This document shows positions 1 to 11,873 of a stretch of 64,000 bases of DNA, piece after piece (positions within the stretch are counted from its first letter, which is position 1; the number at the start of each line of letters is the position of its first letter). The translations under genes and the position numbers were made by a program. This stretch comes from Thalassia testudinum. Taxonomy: Eukaryota > Streptophyta > Magnoliopsida > Alismatales > Hydrocharitaceae. Location of the stretch: positions 60,386,501 through 60,450,500 of the forward strand of contig JAZHRO010000019.1 in assembly GCA_037157565.1 (NCBI GenBank), given 5' to 3'. The notes beneath the pieces are model-generated. The model was not told where the DNA came from. It ran no database searches and saw only the letters and a program-made list of their open reading frames with translations.

Positions 1-2
1 GC

Positions 3-1277
3 TCAGGGAGAATGGAGGATAAAGGATGACTCAACCAACTCTGTATTGGTCATGTCAATGAACGGTTTGAGTCTCTGATCGTTCATGACGAAGGGTTCAA
101 AATTGTGGCTGAGTGGACTAATATCAATGGCTCCATTTCCAAAGATTCGTCGGACTAAGTAAGGCCCGATCCACTTAGATCGTAGCTTCCCTATGAATAG
201 TTTAAGTCGGGCATCAAAGAGTAGGACCTTTTGACCAGGATGAAAGATCTTTCTAGAAATGTGCTTGTCGTGAAAGGCTTTAAGCCACCCTTTGTAAATT
301 CGTGAGTTCTCATACGCGTCATGGCATAATTCATTGATCTCGCTCATCTGAAGCTTTCTATGGGTTTCAGCCTTAGAAAGATCTAAGTTGCAATTCCGTA
401 CTACCCAATAGGCTTTATGCTCCAATTCGATGGGGAGGTAACACACCTTCCCGTACACCAGTATGAAAGGAGACATACCTAATTGGGTCTTGTGGGCGGT
501 CCTATAAGCCCACAAAGCTTCCGGAAGTTGGGATGACCAATCCTTCCTGTCAAGTCGAACAGTAACCTGGAGGATTTTCTTGATCTCCCAGTTTGATAGC
601 TCAGCTAGATCATTAGTTTGGGGGTGGTAAGGAGTAGAGATTCGGTGCGACACCCCGTATTTGGTCGTCAGTGACCTGAACTGAGCGTTTGTGAAATGGG
701 TCTCTCCATCAGAAATTATTGCACGTGAAATCCCGAACTGTGAGAAGATGTTTTGGTGAATGAATTTAATAACAACTTTGTGATCATTGGTTCGGGTTGG
801 AATGGCTTCGATTCATTTGGACACATAGTCAACAATGAGTAAAATGTATTCGAAGCCGTCCGAGATAGGGAAGGGTCTCATAAAATCAATCCCCCAAATG
901 TCAAAAATCTCGCGTACTAGAATCGGCTGTAGAGGCATCATGTCATGATAGCTCATGTTGCCCAAGGTTTGGCAACAGGTACATGCCTTACAGTGATTGT
1001 ATGTATCCTTGAAAATTGCGAGCCAGTAAAAGCCACACTGGAGAACTTTTGATGTGGTTTTGTGTCCTGAAAAATGTCCACCGCATACCTAGTCATGGCA
1101 GAAAGAGACTATGTCTTTGATTTCCGCTTCCGTGACACATCGTCGGATAATTTGATTAGCACCAATGCGGAATAAATACGGGTCTTCCCAAAGGTAATAC
1201 TTGGCATTGGAACTCAGTTTTTCGTTCTTGGACTTTGGCCAATCAGTCGGGATCTGATGTGATGCCAAGTAGTTCAC
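3..1277 (-). pseudogene. Element A integrase (end of pol), broken
   Basis: Integrase inserts the cDNA copy into nuclear DNA. From 1277 downwards I read the zinc-binding region (CHD, then GGHFSGHK, later CKACTCCQ), then the catalytic core with GIDFMRPFP (first Asp), IISDGETHF (second Asp) and a YHPQTND segment followed by AELSN (the Glu), so the D,D,E triad is still visible. The C-terminal part has the usual basic stretch, GQKVLLFD and WIGPY. An in-frame TAG lies just before VCGGHF (near 1091) and a TGA replaces the Trp of the usual VDYVSKW motif (near 810). The last 216 residues (653-3) are open. Pseudogene of a Ty3/gypsy integrase; very sure of the family. Confidence 0.9.
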
Positions 1278-1405
1278 TATGTCAGCAAACCATGGAGCCT
1301 GGTATTGATAGTCAGGAGGTGCTCATCAGGAAAGTGTTCCGTGATGGGTCCGGACGAGTCAATGATCTCAGAAGGAAGGCGAGACAAGTGATCAGCTACC
1401 ATGTT

Positions 1406-2649
1406 CTATCTTCCTGCTTTGTCGCGAATCTCGAGGTCAAATTCTTGCAATAACAAGATCCATCGGATTAATCGAGGTTTCGCGTCCTTTGCAAGGAGAT
1501 GCCTCACAGCTGTGTGATCCGAGTAGATAATAACATGGGAACCCAGGAGGTAAGATCTGAATTTTTTTAGGGCAAATACTACGACTAGCAGCTCTTTCTC
1601 AGTAACATTGTAGTTACGTTGAGCCTTGTCAAGTGTTTTGCTAGCGTAGTAAATGACCACAGGTTTCCCATCAATTTGCTGCCCCAAAACTGCTCCTATA
1701 GCGAAGTCAGATGCATTACACATGATCTCAAAGGGTTGAGACCAATCAGGGGACTGTAGGATCGGGGCTTGGGTAACTCGGTCATGAAGGATCTCAAATG
1801 CTTGAGTGCATTCCTTGGATATTTCGAAAGGTACATCCTTGGAGAGAAGAGTGGTCAGAGGGCACGCGATTTTCGAAAAATCAGGGATAAATCGATGGTA
1901 AAAATTGACGTGCCCCAGAAAAGATCGGATGTCCTTGATCGAACTAGGCATAGGGAGTTTGAAAATCAAGTTAACCTTGGCTCGATCGACTTGGATGCCT
2001 TTCTCCGAAATCAGATGTCCCAGGACGATTCCCTCAGGCACCAAGTGGCTCTTTTCCTAGGAAAGAACCAGATTCACGTCAATGCATCGCCTGAGTATTT
2101 AGACCAAGTTTGGAGGCAATCATCAAATGATGCTCCAAATGCTGAAAAGTCATCCATGAAGACTTCCAGATAATCACCTACCATATCTGAGAATATGGCA
2201 AGCATGCATAGCTGAAAAGTCGTGGGTGCATTGCAGAGACTGAAAGGTATCCTTCGGAACGCGTACATCCAAAAGGGGTAGGTGAACGTGGTCTTTTCTT
2301 GGTCCTTTGGATGGATTGCCACTTGGTTATAACCAGAGTACCTGTCAAGAAAGCAGAAAAACCTATTTCCCGCTAGTTTCTCGAGGATCTGATCAATAAA
2401 CGGTAGTGAGAAATGATCCTTCTTCGTGGAGGAATTGAGTCTTCTGTAATCAATGCAGACTCTCCATGAGTTAGCTATATGGGTCGGTATGACCTCTCCA
2501 GTCTCAGTCGTGATGGTGGTGAGTCCTGCCTTCTTAGGCATAACCTGGATTGGACTCACCCATCGACTGTCGGAGATCGGGTAGATGATCCCTGCATCTA
2601 CCCACTTAATGATCTCCTTTTTCATGACCTCCTGTAGATTAGGGTTCAA
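1406..2649 (-). pseudogene. Element A reverse transcriptase and RNase H, broken
   Basis: RT (2649-2074) copies the RNA genome and RNase H (2044-1406) removes the RNA strand. RT landmarks in order: WVSPIQVMPKK, WRVCIDYRRLN, FCFLDRYSGYNQ, PFSLCNAPTTFQ and the catalytic box VFMDDFS, whose Asp pair is intact. The next frame carries the connection domain ([15 protein letters not shown]) and RNase H motifs [22 protein letters not shown] and [13 protein letters not shown]. The two open frames are offset, so a frameshift or stop separates them near 2050-2070. Length and order match a normal gypsy pol. Confidence 0.9.
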
Positions 2650-2769
2650 ACGTCTCTACATTTCACGCGAAGGTCGTGCGCCCTCTTAGGAGTAGATATG
2701 GTGTGTGCAATAAGAGGGGCTGATACCAGTCAAATCATCGAGAGTCCATCCAATGGCTCTACGATGTTT

Positions 2770-3618
2770 CTAGAGAACAACAATCAGACGGGATTCCTGG
2801 TCAGGAGTGAGTCTGGAGTTTATAATCACAGGAAACGTTTGATTGGAACCTAAAAAGACGTATTTCAGATGATCAGGAAGAGGCTGGAGTTCCAGGACGG
2901 GATTATCAGCAGCAGCGGGTGGTTCAGAGTGTGTGTCAGGAACAAGGGTAGGAGTTATGGGTGTATCCAGATCAAGTTCAGACTCCTCTATTTGCGGGTT
3001 TTGATCTTCTTGTGGTTGATCGAGGATAATCAGGTTGCCCTCGATATGCGGCTCATCAACCACGATTTTGATATCACATATTTGTTCTATAACACCACAA
3101 TTAATCCCTTGTTGGGCCTTAAAGATGTCAATCTTTAGAGTTTGGTTCCCAAATTTCAATTCTATTTAGCCCTCTTCACAGCTTATGTTGGCCCTAGCAG
3201 TGGCTAGAAAAGGTCTCCCTAGTATAATCGGTGTATCCCTTGGGTTCTCAGGTGCATGCATATCTAGAACTATAAAATCCACTGGGAAGTAGAAATCCCG
3301 TATCCTAACAATAACATCCTTGAGTATTCCTTTAGGTGACTTGATGGATCGATTGGCTAACTGCAATGTCACCACCATAGGTTTAAGCTCAAATTCTTCA
3401 AGATGGTTAAGAAGGGATGTAGGTATTAGGTTTATGGAGGCACCGAGGTCTAGCAAGGCTCTGTTGAATTGGGTTTCACCAATTTTACATGAAATCAGGG
3501 GAGTACCTGGGTCTTTAGCCTTGGGTGGGAGTTTACTCAAGATTACAGAGCTGGCTTGCTTTGATTGTATGATCGGACTCCCACTTTTGGTTCGTGGCTT
3601 ATGCTTGGGCATACACAC
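2770..3618 (-). pseudogene. Element A aspartic protease and linker to RT
   Basis: The 3618-3166 frame is the retropepsin that cuts the polyprotein. It contains ALLDLGASINLIP, the DLGAS form of the active site known from Athila-type elements (most gypsy elements have DTGA or DSGA), and the later flap-side motif IILGRPFLATA. The 3159-2770 frame is an acidic linker rich in Pro, Glu and Asp leading to RT. Stops separate the linker from both neighbours, so the polyprotein is not continuous. Confidence 0.85.
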
Positions 3619-3900
3619 ATCTTTCAGAAATCATGCATAAGCCAGTACGTGGAGGATTGCATCCATCAAAGGGATGTTTATTTGGACCTGTTCAAAGAGC
3701 TTGACTAGATCCTCCTCAGGAGCCACGGGTTTGGTTATCCTCTATCCCTTGGTCAAGGCCTCGGAAAATGGAACCTTGATTGGTTCCTCTAGATTAGGTC
3801 CAGGTTCTTGATCTGGGATAGGGACATCCTGGATAACTATCCTAGGGCTTGGATCACTACCAGGCTTGGAGTGGTTTGGATAAGGAGGGTCTTGAGTTGC

Positions 3901-5611
3901 TTAACCACTACGGGTTGTTACGGAGTTTAATCCTGCCTGGTTTTGATTTGGGGTCGGTAAAATGGGTGGCTGCTGTTGAAATCCCGCGTAAGATGTCGAA
4001 GCTTCTATCTCTTCAGGTGATGGAATAGAAGGGGCTTGATAAATCTTATGTGCATGGCCTGGATTTAGGTTCATAACGTGCCTCTGGGTCGGCACGTTAT
4101 TTGGGTTCGGCAGAGGTTGCGAAGGAAGTGTGCTCGGCTGGCGGGAATTCACCATCTGGAGTTGGTTGCAAACCTCTGTGATCTCGCCCTTGTGTTGTTT
4201 TTGTATTGCCGCATTCGTTTTCTGAATGTCAGCCAGTGTTTGAAGGATAAGAGACATTTGATCTTGGTTTGGCCGAGATTGATAGGTGGGGTTAGGCGAG
4301 GCTGAGGTTGCTGATATGGACGAAGGGCTTGTGGATGGGGTTGATAAGGTGGTCATTGATTTTGAGAATTTCCCGCCCACTGGAAATTGGGATGATTTCG
4401 CCATACAGGGTTGTAGGTGTTGGAAAATGGCTCATTTTGGATGGCATTGAGGTCCTCGCAGGTCTGAGGAGCCTCAAGAAGGTCAGAGTATGAGGGTTCA
4501 AAGTTCCCTCCACTGGATAGAGCAGACCGGAGGTCCCTCCAGTCCTAGAGTCAGACGGGAGTGGATACGGGTCCATCCCCTGAGAAGATCGGTGATAGAT
4601 ATTTTGCATAGTTTCCCTCGCGAGAGGTGGCTGTAAGAAGGAGTTCTACGCAGAGGTGGTTTGCTGCAGATGCCGAGTCAACTCGTCCCCCTTCTTCTCT
4701 ATGATAGAGACCTTGTCCAACTGACTGGCCATCAGCTCCAAGTCGACGGATGCGGACAGGCCCTGCATCTCATGTGCTCCCCTAGGATTCATCGATGCAC
4801 GGGCATTCGTCTTGTCAAATAAGCCCATGGAATCATTTTTGATGGAGTTCTCGCACATATTTTCGAGAATCTCCCACACCATGTCTTCATGCTGACCCAT
4901 GATGTTTCCTCTGTAGGTTGCATTGACGAATAATCGAATGTCTTCACGGAGTCCCTGGTAAAAAGACTAGACTTGTTCCCATTTAGGAACTCCATGATGG
5001 GGGCACTTTTGCATGAGATCCAAGAATCAGTCCCATGCCTCATGAAGAGGTTCTCCCGTTTGTTGGGTGAAATGAGTGATCTGATGGCACAAGGCATTTG
5101 TCCGACCAACGAGAAAGAACTTCTTCAAAAATTTGGACTGAAGTTCATCCCATGTGTTGATCGGACGAGTCTGAGTTTGATACCAATGAGCAGCCTTGTC
5201 CATGAGGGAGAAAGAAAACATCTTCATGAGCAAAATATCCCGATTTTGTGCATCTGACCCGAAGGTCTGGGCTAGATGCTTGAGCTGTTTAACGTGCTGG
5301 AATGGATCCTCGGAGTTAAGCCCATGGAATTTTGGTATGGCGTGAATCATATTGGGCTTGAGTTCGAAATTAGGACCTCTAGCCGGGAATCGGACTCAAG
5401 GCTCGATTGCCACTGCAGCGGGGTTATAGTGATCTCGCATCATAGGACGCTGCGGTGGGTTTACAAAGTTTTGGAAGAGAACATTTAGGCACTGAAGCTG
5501 GCGCTCAAGGTTGTTCTCTTCTTCAACGGGTTGTGCCATAATGGAAGGAGAACTTGGTTCTGAATCAGAGGAAAGATCTATGTGGTGGGGTTGCTGCACA
5601 AACAAGGGCAT
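3901..5611 (-). pseudogene. Element A gag, broken in several frames
   Basis: Gag forms the virus-like particle that packages the element's RNA. The start is taken at 5611 (MPLFVQQPHH), the first Met after the leader. The retrotransposon gag domain lies at 5350-4646: EDPFQHVKQLKHLAQ, FSLMDKAAHWYQ, ELQSKFLKKFF, QQTGEPLHEAWD. Downstream comes a Pro/Gln/Ser-rich tail ending with VTTRSG (3901), equivalent to the LRSGK motif after gag in Athila. At least three stops or shifts interrupt it; near 4967 a TAG interrupts the sequence before SFYQGLRE. No CCHC zinc knuckle is seen. Confidence 0.85.
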
Positions 5612-6609
5612 CGAGCTTGGCCTCGGGGAGAGTGGATTTCTAAAGGAGGTCTTAAGGACCTCCTACCAAACATGCACCGAAGGATTTGATGAGATCAGAA
5701 TGTGCTGGACCCAATCGAGACACCCAAAATATGTTGGGTGACTATAGAGGTTCGAGGCGGATGATACCCCTTAGTCAGAAAGGTCATCCACCTGAGAAAT
5801 ACCTGAGCAGCTAAAGAGGGAGAGTCCCGCGAAGACCCCTACACGGTAGAGCGTCCCCATGGGTTACAGGGTTTCCCCCACCCGACCTCTCTTGTCACTG
5901 AGATTCCAGGTAGACTAGAATGGGGACCTTGACCTCTTAAGTCTACCTTTTTTAGTTAAGCTCAAGGTGCTTAGGATTCCACTTGAACTTTAGGTCTTTT
6001 GAGTGTAAAGTGACCTAATTTTAAGGTTGGTTGACCCAAAGGATCAACTTCACCTCTTTGTTCCTTTGAGAGCTTTTTTAGGTCCTTGCTTTTAGGGTTC
6101 AAATGGATTGAGCCTGATTTACTTAGGGTTTCTCTTGGATAGATCTTTTCAAACAAGGCTTAGGCACACCTCTTTTTGAAATTTTTTATTCTTTGCTTAG
6201 AAGAAGATGTGCCTTTAAAACCCTAGCTTGTAATCCTTAAGTTTGCTCTATTTGGTCCAATTTAGTTGCCTCAAAAATTGGTATCTAGGGCTCAATCAAG
6301 AAGGTTTTAGCCCTAGTTACCTCAAGTGGATGTGCAATTAAAAATGTGTTGAAATGAAAATTAGGCAACTTTGGTGAATTACTAAATATGGAAGTAGGTA
6401 GCCCTAGATTTATTTTTTGTTTTGTTTTTCCTTTTTAGTCTTTGAGGGGATTAAGAGAGAGGGCTAATAAAAGTTTACCTATTCCTTGGTGTGGTTGTTG
6501 TGCGGTTGCTTTTCTTTTCTTGGCTTTCCCTGCGACAAACACAACAAAAGAGAGAAATTAAGTTAGTACTGAATCATAAGTTGTGATCAAAGCTTCTAAA
6601 TTGCTTGTT
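5612..6609 (-). other. Element A 5' leader, with block shared with element C
   Basis: Non-coding stretch between primer site and gag. Positions about 5700-6080 match element C at about 25790-26140 closely, including the core CCCTACACGGTAGAGCGT and TTGTCACTGAG. No long open frame is believable here. Conservation between two elements with different coding regions suggests an RNA role such as packaging, which is an inference. Confidence 0.65.
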
Positions 6610-6629
6610 GCTCCCCAGCAACGGCGCCA
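6610..6629 (-). other. Element A primer-binding site
   Basis: Minus-strand TGGCGCCGTTGCTGGGGAGC starts five bases after the LTR end. It is the form of primer site widely seen in Athila-type elements and usually assigned to tRNA-Asp. It fixes the orientation and the LTR boundary. Confidence 0.85.
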
Positions 6630-6634
6630 AAAAC

Positions 6635-9498
6635 TGCTTACGCAACGAGATCATGGTTTTAAAAAGACGTTCGTTGCAGTATAAATGAAATCGTCATATA
6701 AACAAATAAGAATTTTATTACTAGAAAACCAAACTATCTGAGGTTGAACTCAGAGAGCAAATTGGTATTTTAGAAACTAAAATCACAATCTCAAATTACT
6801 CAAAAGATGACATCAATGCAATCCAATGTATATGAAAACTAGAGAGAGAAAATGCAAAAAGAAATAGATTGTCTTTCTTCTTCTCTTTTCTGCCTTCTTC
6901 TTTCTCTCTATGATTTCTTCTTCCTTCTTTTTCTTCTCTCTTTATTTTCCGTTTGCTTTCCTCTGCTTGGCCGCACCTTCTCCTTCTTTCTTTTTCTGAC
7001 TTTCCCTTTTTTTAGACATCTGATTCTGTGAATCAGACGCCTTATCTTGAGGTTGCTACATTGCCTTCTTCTGCTCTCTTCTTTTACTCTCTGTCTTCTC
7101 TTCCTTCTTCCTTTCTTTCTATCTTCTTCTGTGGATCCTTGTTCTTCCTTCTTCTGCCTTGTCTTTCTTCTTCAGCCTCTGCCTCTGGTCTTCTTTCTCT
7201 GCTAAGTCCCTGCTTCTCCTTTCTTCACCAGTTACCTTCTTCTTTTTCTTCTCTTCCTCTGCTTAAGCTTTGGCTGCGGCTGCAGTGCTTCTTCTTCTTC
7301 TCTTTCCCACAGCTCCTTCTTCAGTAGCTGCCTCCTCCTCCTTCTTCTTTCCCTACATAGCACAGGGCAAAACCTACCCCTACCCTCCCCCGAGTACGCT
7401 CTCTCTCTTTTCTCTCTTTAGTTCCCTCTCCCAGAGCCAATCGGGTATTCGGGTCGGGTCAAGCGCACCCAGGTCCAGGCGCATCGGCGTGGGTGATGCG
7501 CGAGGAGTGCTAGGTCTAGGTAATCGGGTTTGGTCAGCTAGGTCTGTCGAGGAGTGAGAGCAGACGAGGCGGTGAGTGGGCGAGGGGACCTCACCCTGTG
7601 TACTGGAGGCAATAAGCGTAAAACACAAAAACAATATAAATGACTTACCGCTCACCTGCATTTCCGAGGTGGGATTAAAGTGTCCCACCCGCTTCTTCAC
7701 ACCTACAGGGAAGATGCCTGCCCAATTGAAGCAGCTGCAGTTGCGGACACCTCTAATTTCCAGGTGCAGAAGGTTTGCAGGAGGGTTCCGCGCACCGGGG
7801 GCATCTCAACATGGAAGGGAATGACCTGGAGCTCGTGAGCTTGCTGCTTCACACCTTCATTAATGGTGGTAGAGGGGTGGAATCTCAAATGCATGAATAT
7901 AGCCTCGCGATCTTGTCAGATAATAGGAAAACCTTTGCCGTATCACGTCGAAGGTGAGGCAGGGGTCAGCGTGGCTCAGAACGGCCTTGGCGTGCGTGCC
8001 TAGGTCGGACTATGGCCGTGAATGTGGGGTTGTTTGGGGGTAGTGTGTGGTGAGTGTGGTGGTCGATGGAGAGGTGGAAGATGATCAGTGGATGGCGGCG
8101 ATGCTTCTACCGTAGTTGGTGAGGCATGTGAGTGTGTGGAATGATGGATGCGCCTTCGCTGGTGGTCGGCCGGAGGTGGAGACGATGGTGGTGGTCTGTG
8201 GTTGTCAGGGATTGTTTTGGGAAATAAAGAGGGGGAAAATGAAGAGCAGAGAGAGGGGTCTTATCTGAGAGTGGCTGGATGAAAGGGGAGGTAGAGGGGT
8301 GGACGGTGCATATCTGCCGTCGCCGGAGACGAAGGCCCTGAGATGGAGAGGCGGCGATGATGAGGAAGGGGTCGGAGAGGCTCGCGCGGGTATGGCACGA
8401 TGTGGAGGGGCAAGGCAGAGACGACTCTGCCACTGGTATGGTGGCAGAGTGATGAGAGGAAGGAGGAGATGTTGCCGGAGCTTGCGGGCACCTGACCGGA
8501 GATGAGGAAGGAGGAAATTGAGAGGGTATCTCAGGCCAAAACAAGCTTGGAAGAAGCGGCTGGACCTGGAGCTTCATTTATAGGCACGGGCAGAGGGTCA
8601 GACGCTTGGAAGGTGAGCAAGGCACTCATCGGAGGTACGATACCCATACCTCTCGAGCGTTCGCACGAGAGGTATGGTGCAAATCAGGGCATGGGGAGCT
8701 GCTTAGGCGGTAGGGGATTTCTCAAAGGACTCCCCTTTCAAATCTGAGAGCAGCTTCTTGGGAAAGCGAGGAGAAATCCTCCTCGAAACTTTGCCAGAGG
8801 TATGGGTCCTTTGCTGCAATGGCAGAGGGACCGGAATGCAAAAAGTGATGAAGAAGTTGAGGGGTTTTCGCAAGGGTTTTCAAAAGTTAGGGGACAAAAT
8901 GTAATTGGGTGAACTTTTTTACAAAGTAGGTCAAGATGGCCTTCCCTTAGGTCCAAATTTTGGTACAAACCTAATTTGGATCTAAGGAATCCAATGGTGA
9001 AGTTGGATTTTAGGTTTGACCACATTTGACTAGATATTTTGCATAAAAACCCAAATTAGGTCAAATATTGAGCTAGGACCCCAATCTAAGTCAAATAGGT
9101 TCCAAAGGCTAAATTGAAGGTTCTAAGTCCTAGAGGATATTTTTCCATGAATTTTAGAGGGTTTAGTTGATTTTTATCCTGACTGGAACCTTATGAAATT
9201 AAGTAGGTTTGTTTTAGAGTTATAGAATGTCATTTAATTCATAAATCTCACCATAACCCTTTTCTGACTGAACCATCCCACTTTTCTTCTTATTAAATCC
9301 AATTGACCTATGTTTAGCCCTTGAAAAATCTCGTTGATGAACTGTAGTGGTAAAATTGTAGTTTTACCCTTTATTTCATGTTTTCTTCCCAGATTAGTGA
9401 TCCCTTGAATTAGGAGTTTCTTTTGGTTATGTAGGAGCTTTTGTTCTCTTTTCTAGGTCGAAAAGAGCTAGTTAGGGCTTATGATGAGGTTCTCATCA
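6635..9498 (-). repeat. Element A 5' LTR
   Basis: Starts (minus) TGATGAG-AAC-CTCATCA, a terminal 7-bp hairpin, and ends CGTAAGCA next to the primer site: TG...CA, 2864 bp. Its U3 part (about 8880-9498) is recognisably related to the LTRs of C and to LTR G. A very long CTT/CT-rich tract fills about 6880-7360. Open frames inside it (for example 7028-7557 and 8107-8577) are low-complexity translations of this tract or of GC-rich U3/R sequence and are not genes. Confidence 0.85.
8576..8582 (-). promoter_or_regulatory. Element A LTR TATA box
   Basis: Minus strand reads CCTATAAATGAAGC. It lies about 0.9 kb into the LTR, a reasonable U3/R position, with transcription predicted to start some 30 bases further toward lower coordinates. 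Confidence 0.55.
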
Positions 9499-10341
9499 CC
9501 CGCCCACTTTAAAACCATATTTTTGGTATGAGGAACAGTGCTCGTATGTGTGTTAAGAGAGAAGAGGCCTAAAAACAACTAAGTAACAGAGAAGAAGAAG
9601 AATGAAAAGAGAGTAGCTATGAAACGGCTAGGTGTTGGTGCGTATAAGTGCACTTGTGTGTGTGCGTGTCTGTGTATATATGTATAAGTATAATATAAAT
9701 GTATAAACATAAGTATATGTATATAAATAAATGATTATAATTATGTATACGTACAATATGAGCAGAGTAAATATTATTTGAGCTTTTATATATAAATAAC
9801 CTAAGGGCTTTAGTGACAGAAACATATGTCACTGTATATTTTTATATATGTTAGTATAAGTAATTCTTTTGCCTTAGGTTATGTATATATGTTACTAGGG
9901 CTATAACGACGTATATATATATGTTACTGTAGATGTAATATATGTTACTATAAATATTAGTATGTTAATATAACTTAGTATAGTAGATATTAATAGCTAT
10001 TTTTGTACCTATGTATAGGTATTACTTATATTAGTTGTATATAATTAACATAGTGTAGTAGTAGCTAGTTTTTGATGCATGTTTATTGTACATATATTTT
10101 AGGCATTATAATACATATTAATTAATTCTTTTGTATATAACTAACAAATTCATTCATTATTTGATTCATTCATTCTTCTTGTAAATGAAACTAATATTTT
10201 TGGAATAAAAGAACATTTTTGGACTTAGAGAGTGATGTATATCAATAACTGTTTTCTAATGAATGACCTGGAAGCAAACCAGTAAAAATTGTAATTAATT
10301 AAAAATGATGTGACATCGGTTTGTATTTAATGACAAATATA
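9499..10341. other. AT-rich flank without genes, microsatellites
   Basis: Sequence between the LTR of A and the integrase end of F. It holds TG/TA dinucleotide runs (about 9655-9740), repeated short ATATGTTACT motifs (9840-9960) and AT-rich DNA. Translations here are low-complexity Tyr/Ile/Thr strings. Probably the 3' untranslated part or flank of F; I see no PPT or LTR end that proves it. Confidence 0.5.
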
Positions 10342-11442
10342 CTACAACAACAACATGTAAAACACCTTTTTATTGTAACTCAATCGTAGTACGTCACCTG
10401 GACTATCTTCGCAAATTCTGTAAGGTCCCTCCCATGGAGAGTCAGGCTTTCTGCTTGAGTTACTTGTCATAGACACTTCATTCTTTCGTAAGACTAGGTC
10501 TCCCTCAGAGAATTTTCTCTTGCGGACCCGCTTGTTATAGGTGGCTACAGTCTTCTTGTACTGGAGTGCCGACACTGATGCTTTCTCTCTCATCTCTTCT
10601 ACCAAGTCTAGGGCTAGACAGACTTGATAATTGTTAGTATTAGGGTCATACAGCTGGGAGTGGTATGTAGGAGAGACTATTTCTATAGGTAGTCAGGCTT
10701 CCATATCATAAACTAAGGTAAAAAGTGTATGGCCAGCGGAAGTCCTTTGGCAAGTCCTATAACTCCACAATACGTCCGAAGATTCTTCTGCTCATCTGCC
10801 CTTTGAGGAATCTAATCGTCATGTCAATGCAGCAATGATAGTGTGGCTAGTTACTTCTACTTGTCAATTTTCCTGAGGGTGTCTATGGACATGAAACATA
10901 GGCGAATGACCCAACTTGCACAAAATTCTTCAAATTTTTTAGAAGCAAACTAGGTTGCATTGTCGGTGATAATGTCATGAGGTATTCTGTACTGAGCTAT
11001 GATGTTCTTTATCACAAAGGACACGACCCTGTCAGCTGTTGGGCTAGCCATGGCTTCAGCCTCTACCCATTTGGAGAAGTAATCTACCGCCACCAAGATA
11101 AAGCATTTTTGAGTAGGCGTTGGTGGAAAAGGGCAAATGAAATACATTTCCCATTTTACGAAAGGGATGCGTGACATGATGGGCACCAACTTTCCAAGTG
11201 GCAAATGGTATAGCGAAGCAAATCACTAGCACTTATCACAGTTTTTCACATAACTCTTGCAATGTTGTTTCATTTGAGGCCAAAAGTACCCCAACTGAAA
11301 CAGCTAAACCAAGAGTGCCCTGTACCATTCGTGGTTGCCACATATGCCACCATGGGCTTCCTGAAGGGCTTGTAACGCCTCCTCCTGTGTGAGGCAACAT
11401 AATAGGGGGTGGAATATCCCTACTTATGTAATTGTTAACCAA
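10342..11442 (-). pseudogene. Element F integrase, badly broken
   Basis: The core is seen in 11204-10950: VAVDYFSKWVEAEA (first Asp) and HDIITDNAT (second Asp); a degraded QVEVTS about 10830 would hold the Glu. The C-terminal domain is at 10605-10342: YNKRVRKRKFSEGDLVLRK and WEGPYRI (a GPY-type module). A frame at 11442-11236 covers the expected zinc-binding region, but His/Cys ligands are not clear. Many stops lie between 10950 and 10605. Confidence 0.8.
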
Positions 11443-11482
11443 CCAGGGTATACCTAGATGCTTTAGGGCAGAATGCCTTGGG

Positions 11483-11873
11483 TCATGGCTCCTTCGAGGG
11501 TAACTCGCTAGTATTCAAAAATTGTATGATAGGTGTCATCCAAGATATGGGTTGTTGTATCATGAATGTTTTGGGAAGGAGCACCATTGGCTCATTCAGT
11601 GTTTGGAGGCACATGTCCTCTTCTTGTTCTAGCGAGATTGCAGATGCCAGGTGGGCTAAAGCATTTGCTAGAGGGTTGCCTGACCGAGGTACTCGATTGA
11701 CAGAGATGGTCTTGAAATCCGATAACTCCTCCCTGACTTTGTCAACATATGGACTCATATTTGGAAACTTAGCTTGGTACTCACTGTTTATTTGGTTACC
11801 TACCAACTGAGAGTCTGTATATACTTCCAATGATGAAGTGCCCTTTGAATTGGACCCTCGAATGTCGGCTAAC
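11483..11873 (-). pseudogene. Element F RNase H, second half
   Basis: Frame beginning SLEVYTDSQLVGNQI, followed by VDKVREEL, ISVNRVPRSGNPLANALAHLAS: the pattern of the additional RNase H of Tat-type elements (SDSQLV and NxxADALAxLA in the family). The first half of the domain is missing; the bases up to 11873 encode a fragment resembling the domain start, implying an internal deletion before the insertion junction at 11874. Linker and integrase follow directly. Confidence 0.75.

Larger units (their letters stand above)
1..9498 (-). mobile_element. Element A: Athila-type Ty3/gypsy retrotransposon, truncated by window edge
   Basis: Read on the minus strand the order is LTR (9498-6635), primer-binding site, leader, gag, protease, RT, RNase H, integrase, ending at the pol stop codon at 3-5. 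This is Ty3/gypsy order. The aspartate-tRNA-like primer site, the protease motif DLGAS and the RT box FMDDF point to the Athila lineage. The 3' UTR, any env-like frame and the 3' LTR lie beyond the left edge, so target duplication cannot be tested; the bases after the 5' LTR are CCCGC. Several in-frame stops make it non-functional. Confidence 0.9.

Noticed and set aside
7028..7557. Long plus-strand frames rich in Ser, Leu and Phe
   Set aside because: They translate a CTT/CT-rich tract inside the LTR of A; no domain and extreme composition bias.
8107..8577. 156-codon Pro/Ser-rich frame on the minus strand
   Set aside because: Lies in the LTR around the TATA/R region; overlapping frames on both strands are equally open because of GC-rich composition.
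10342..11830. Integrated pararetrovirus fragment
   Set aside because: Integrase and additional RNase H in gypsy order, with no movement or coat protein motifs.
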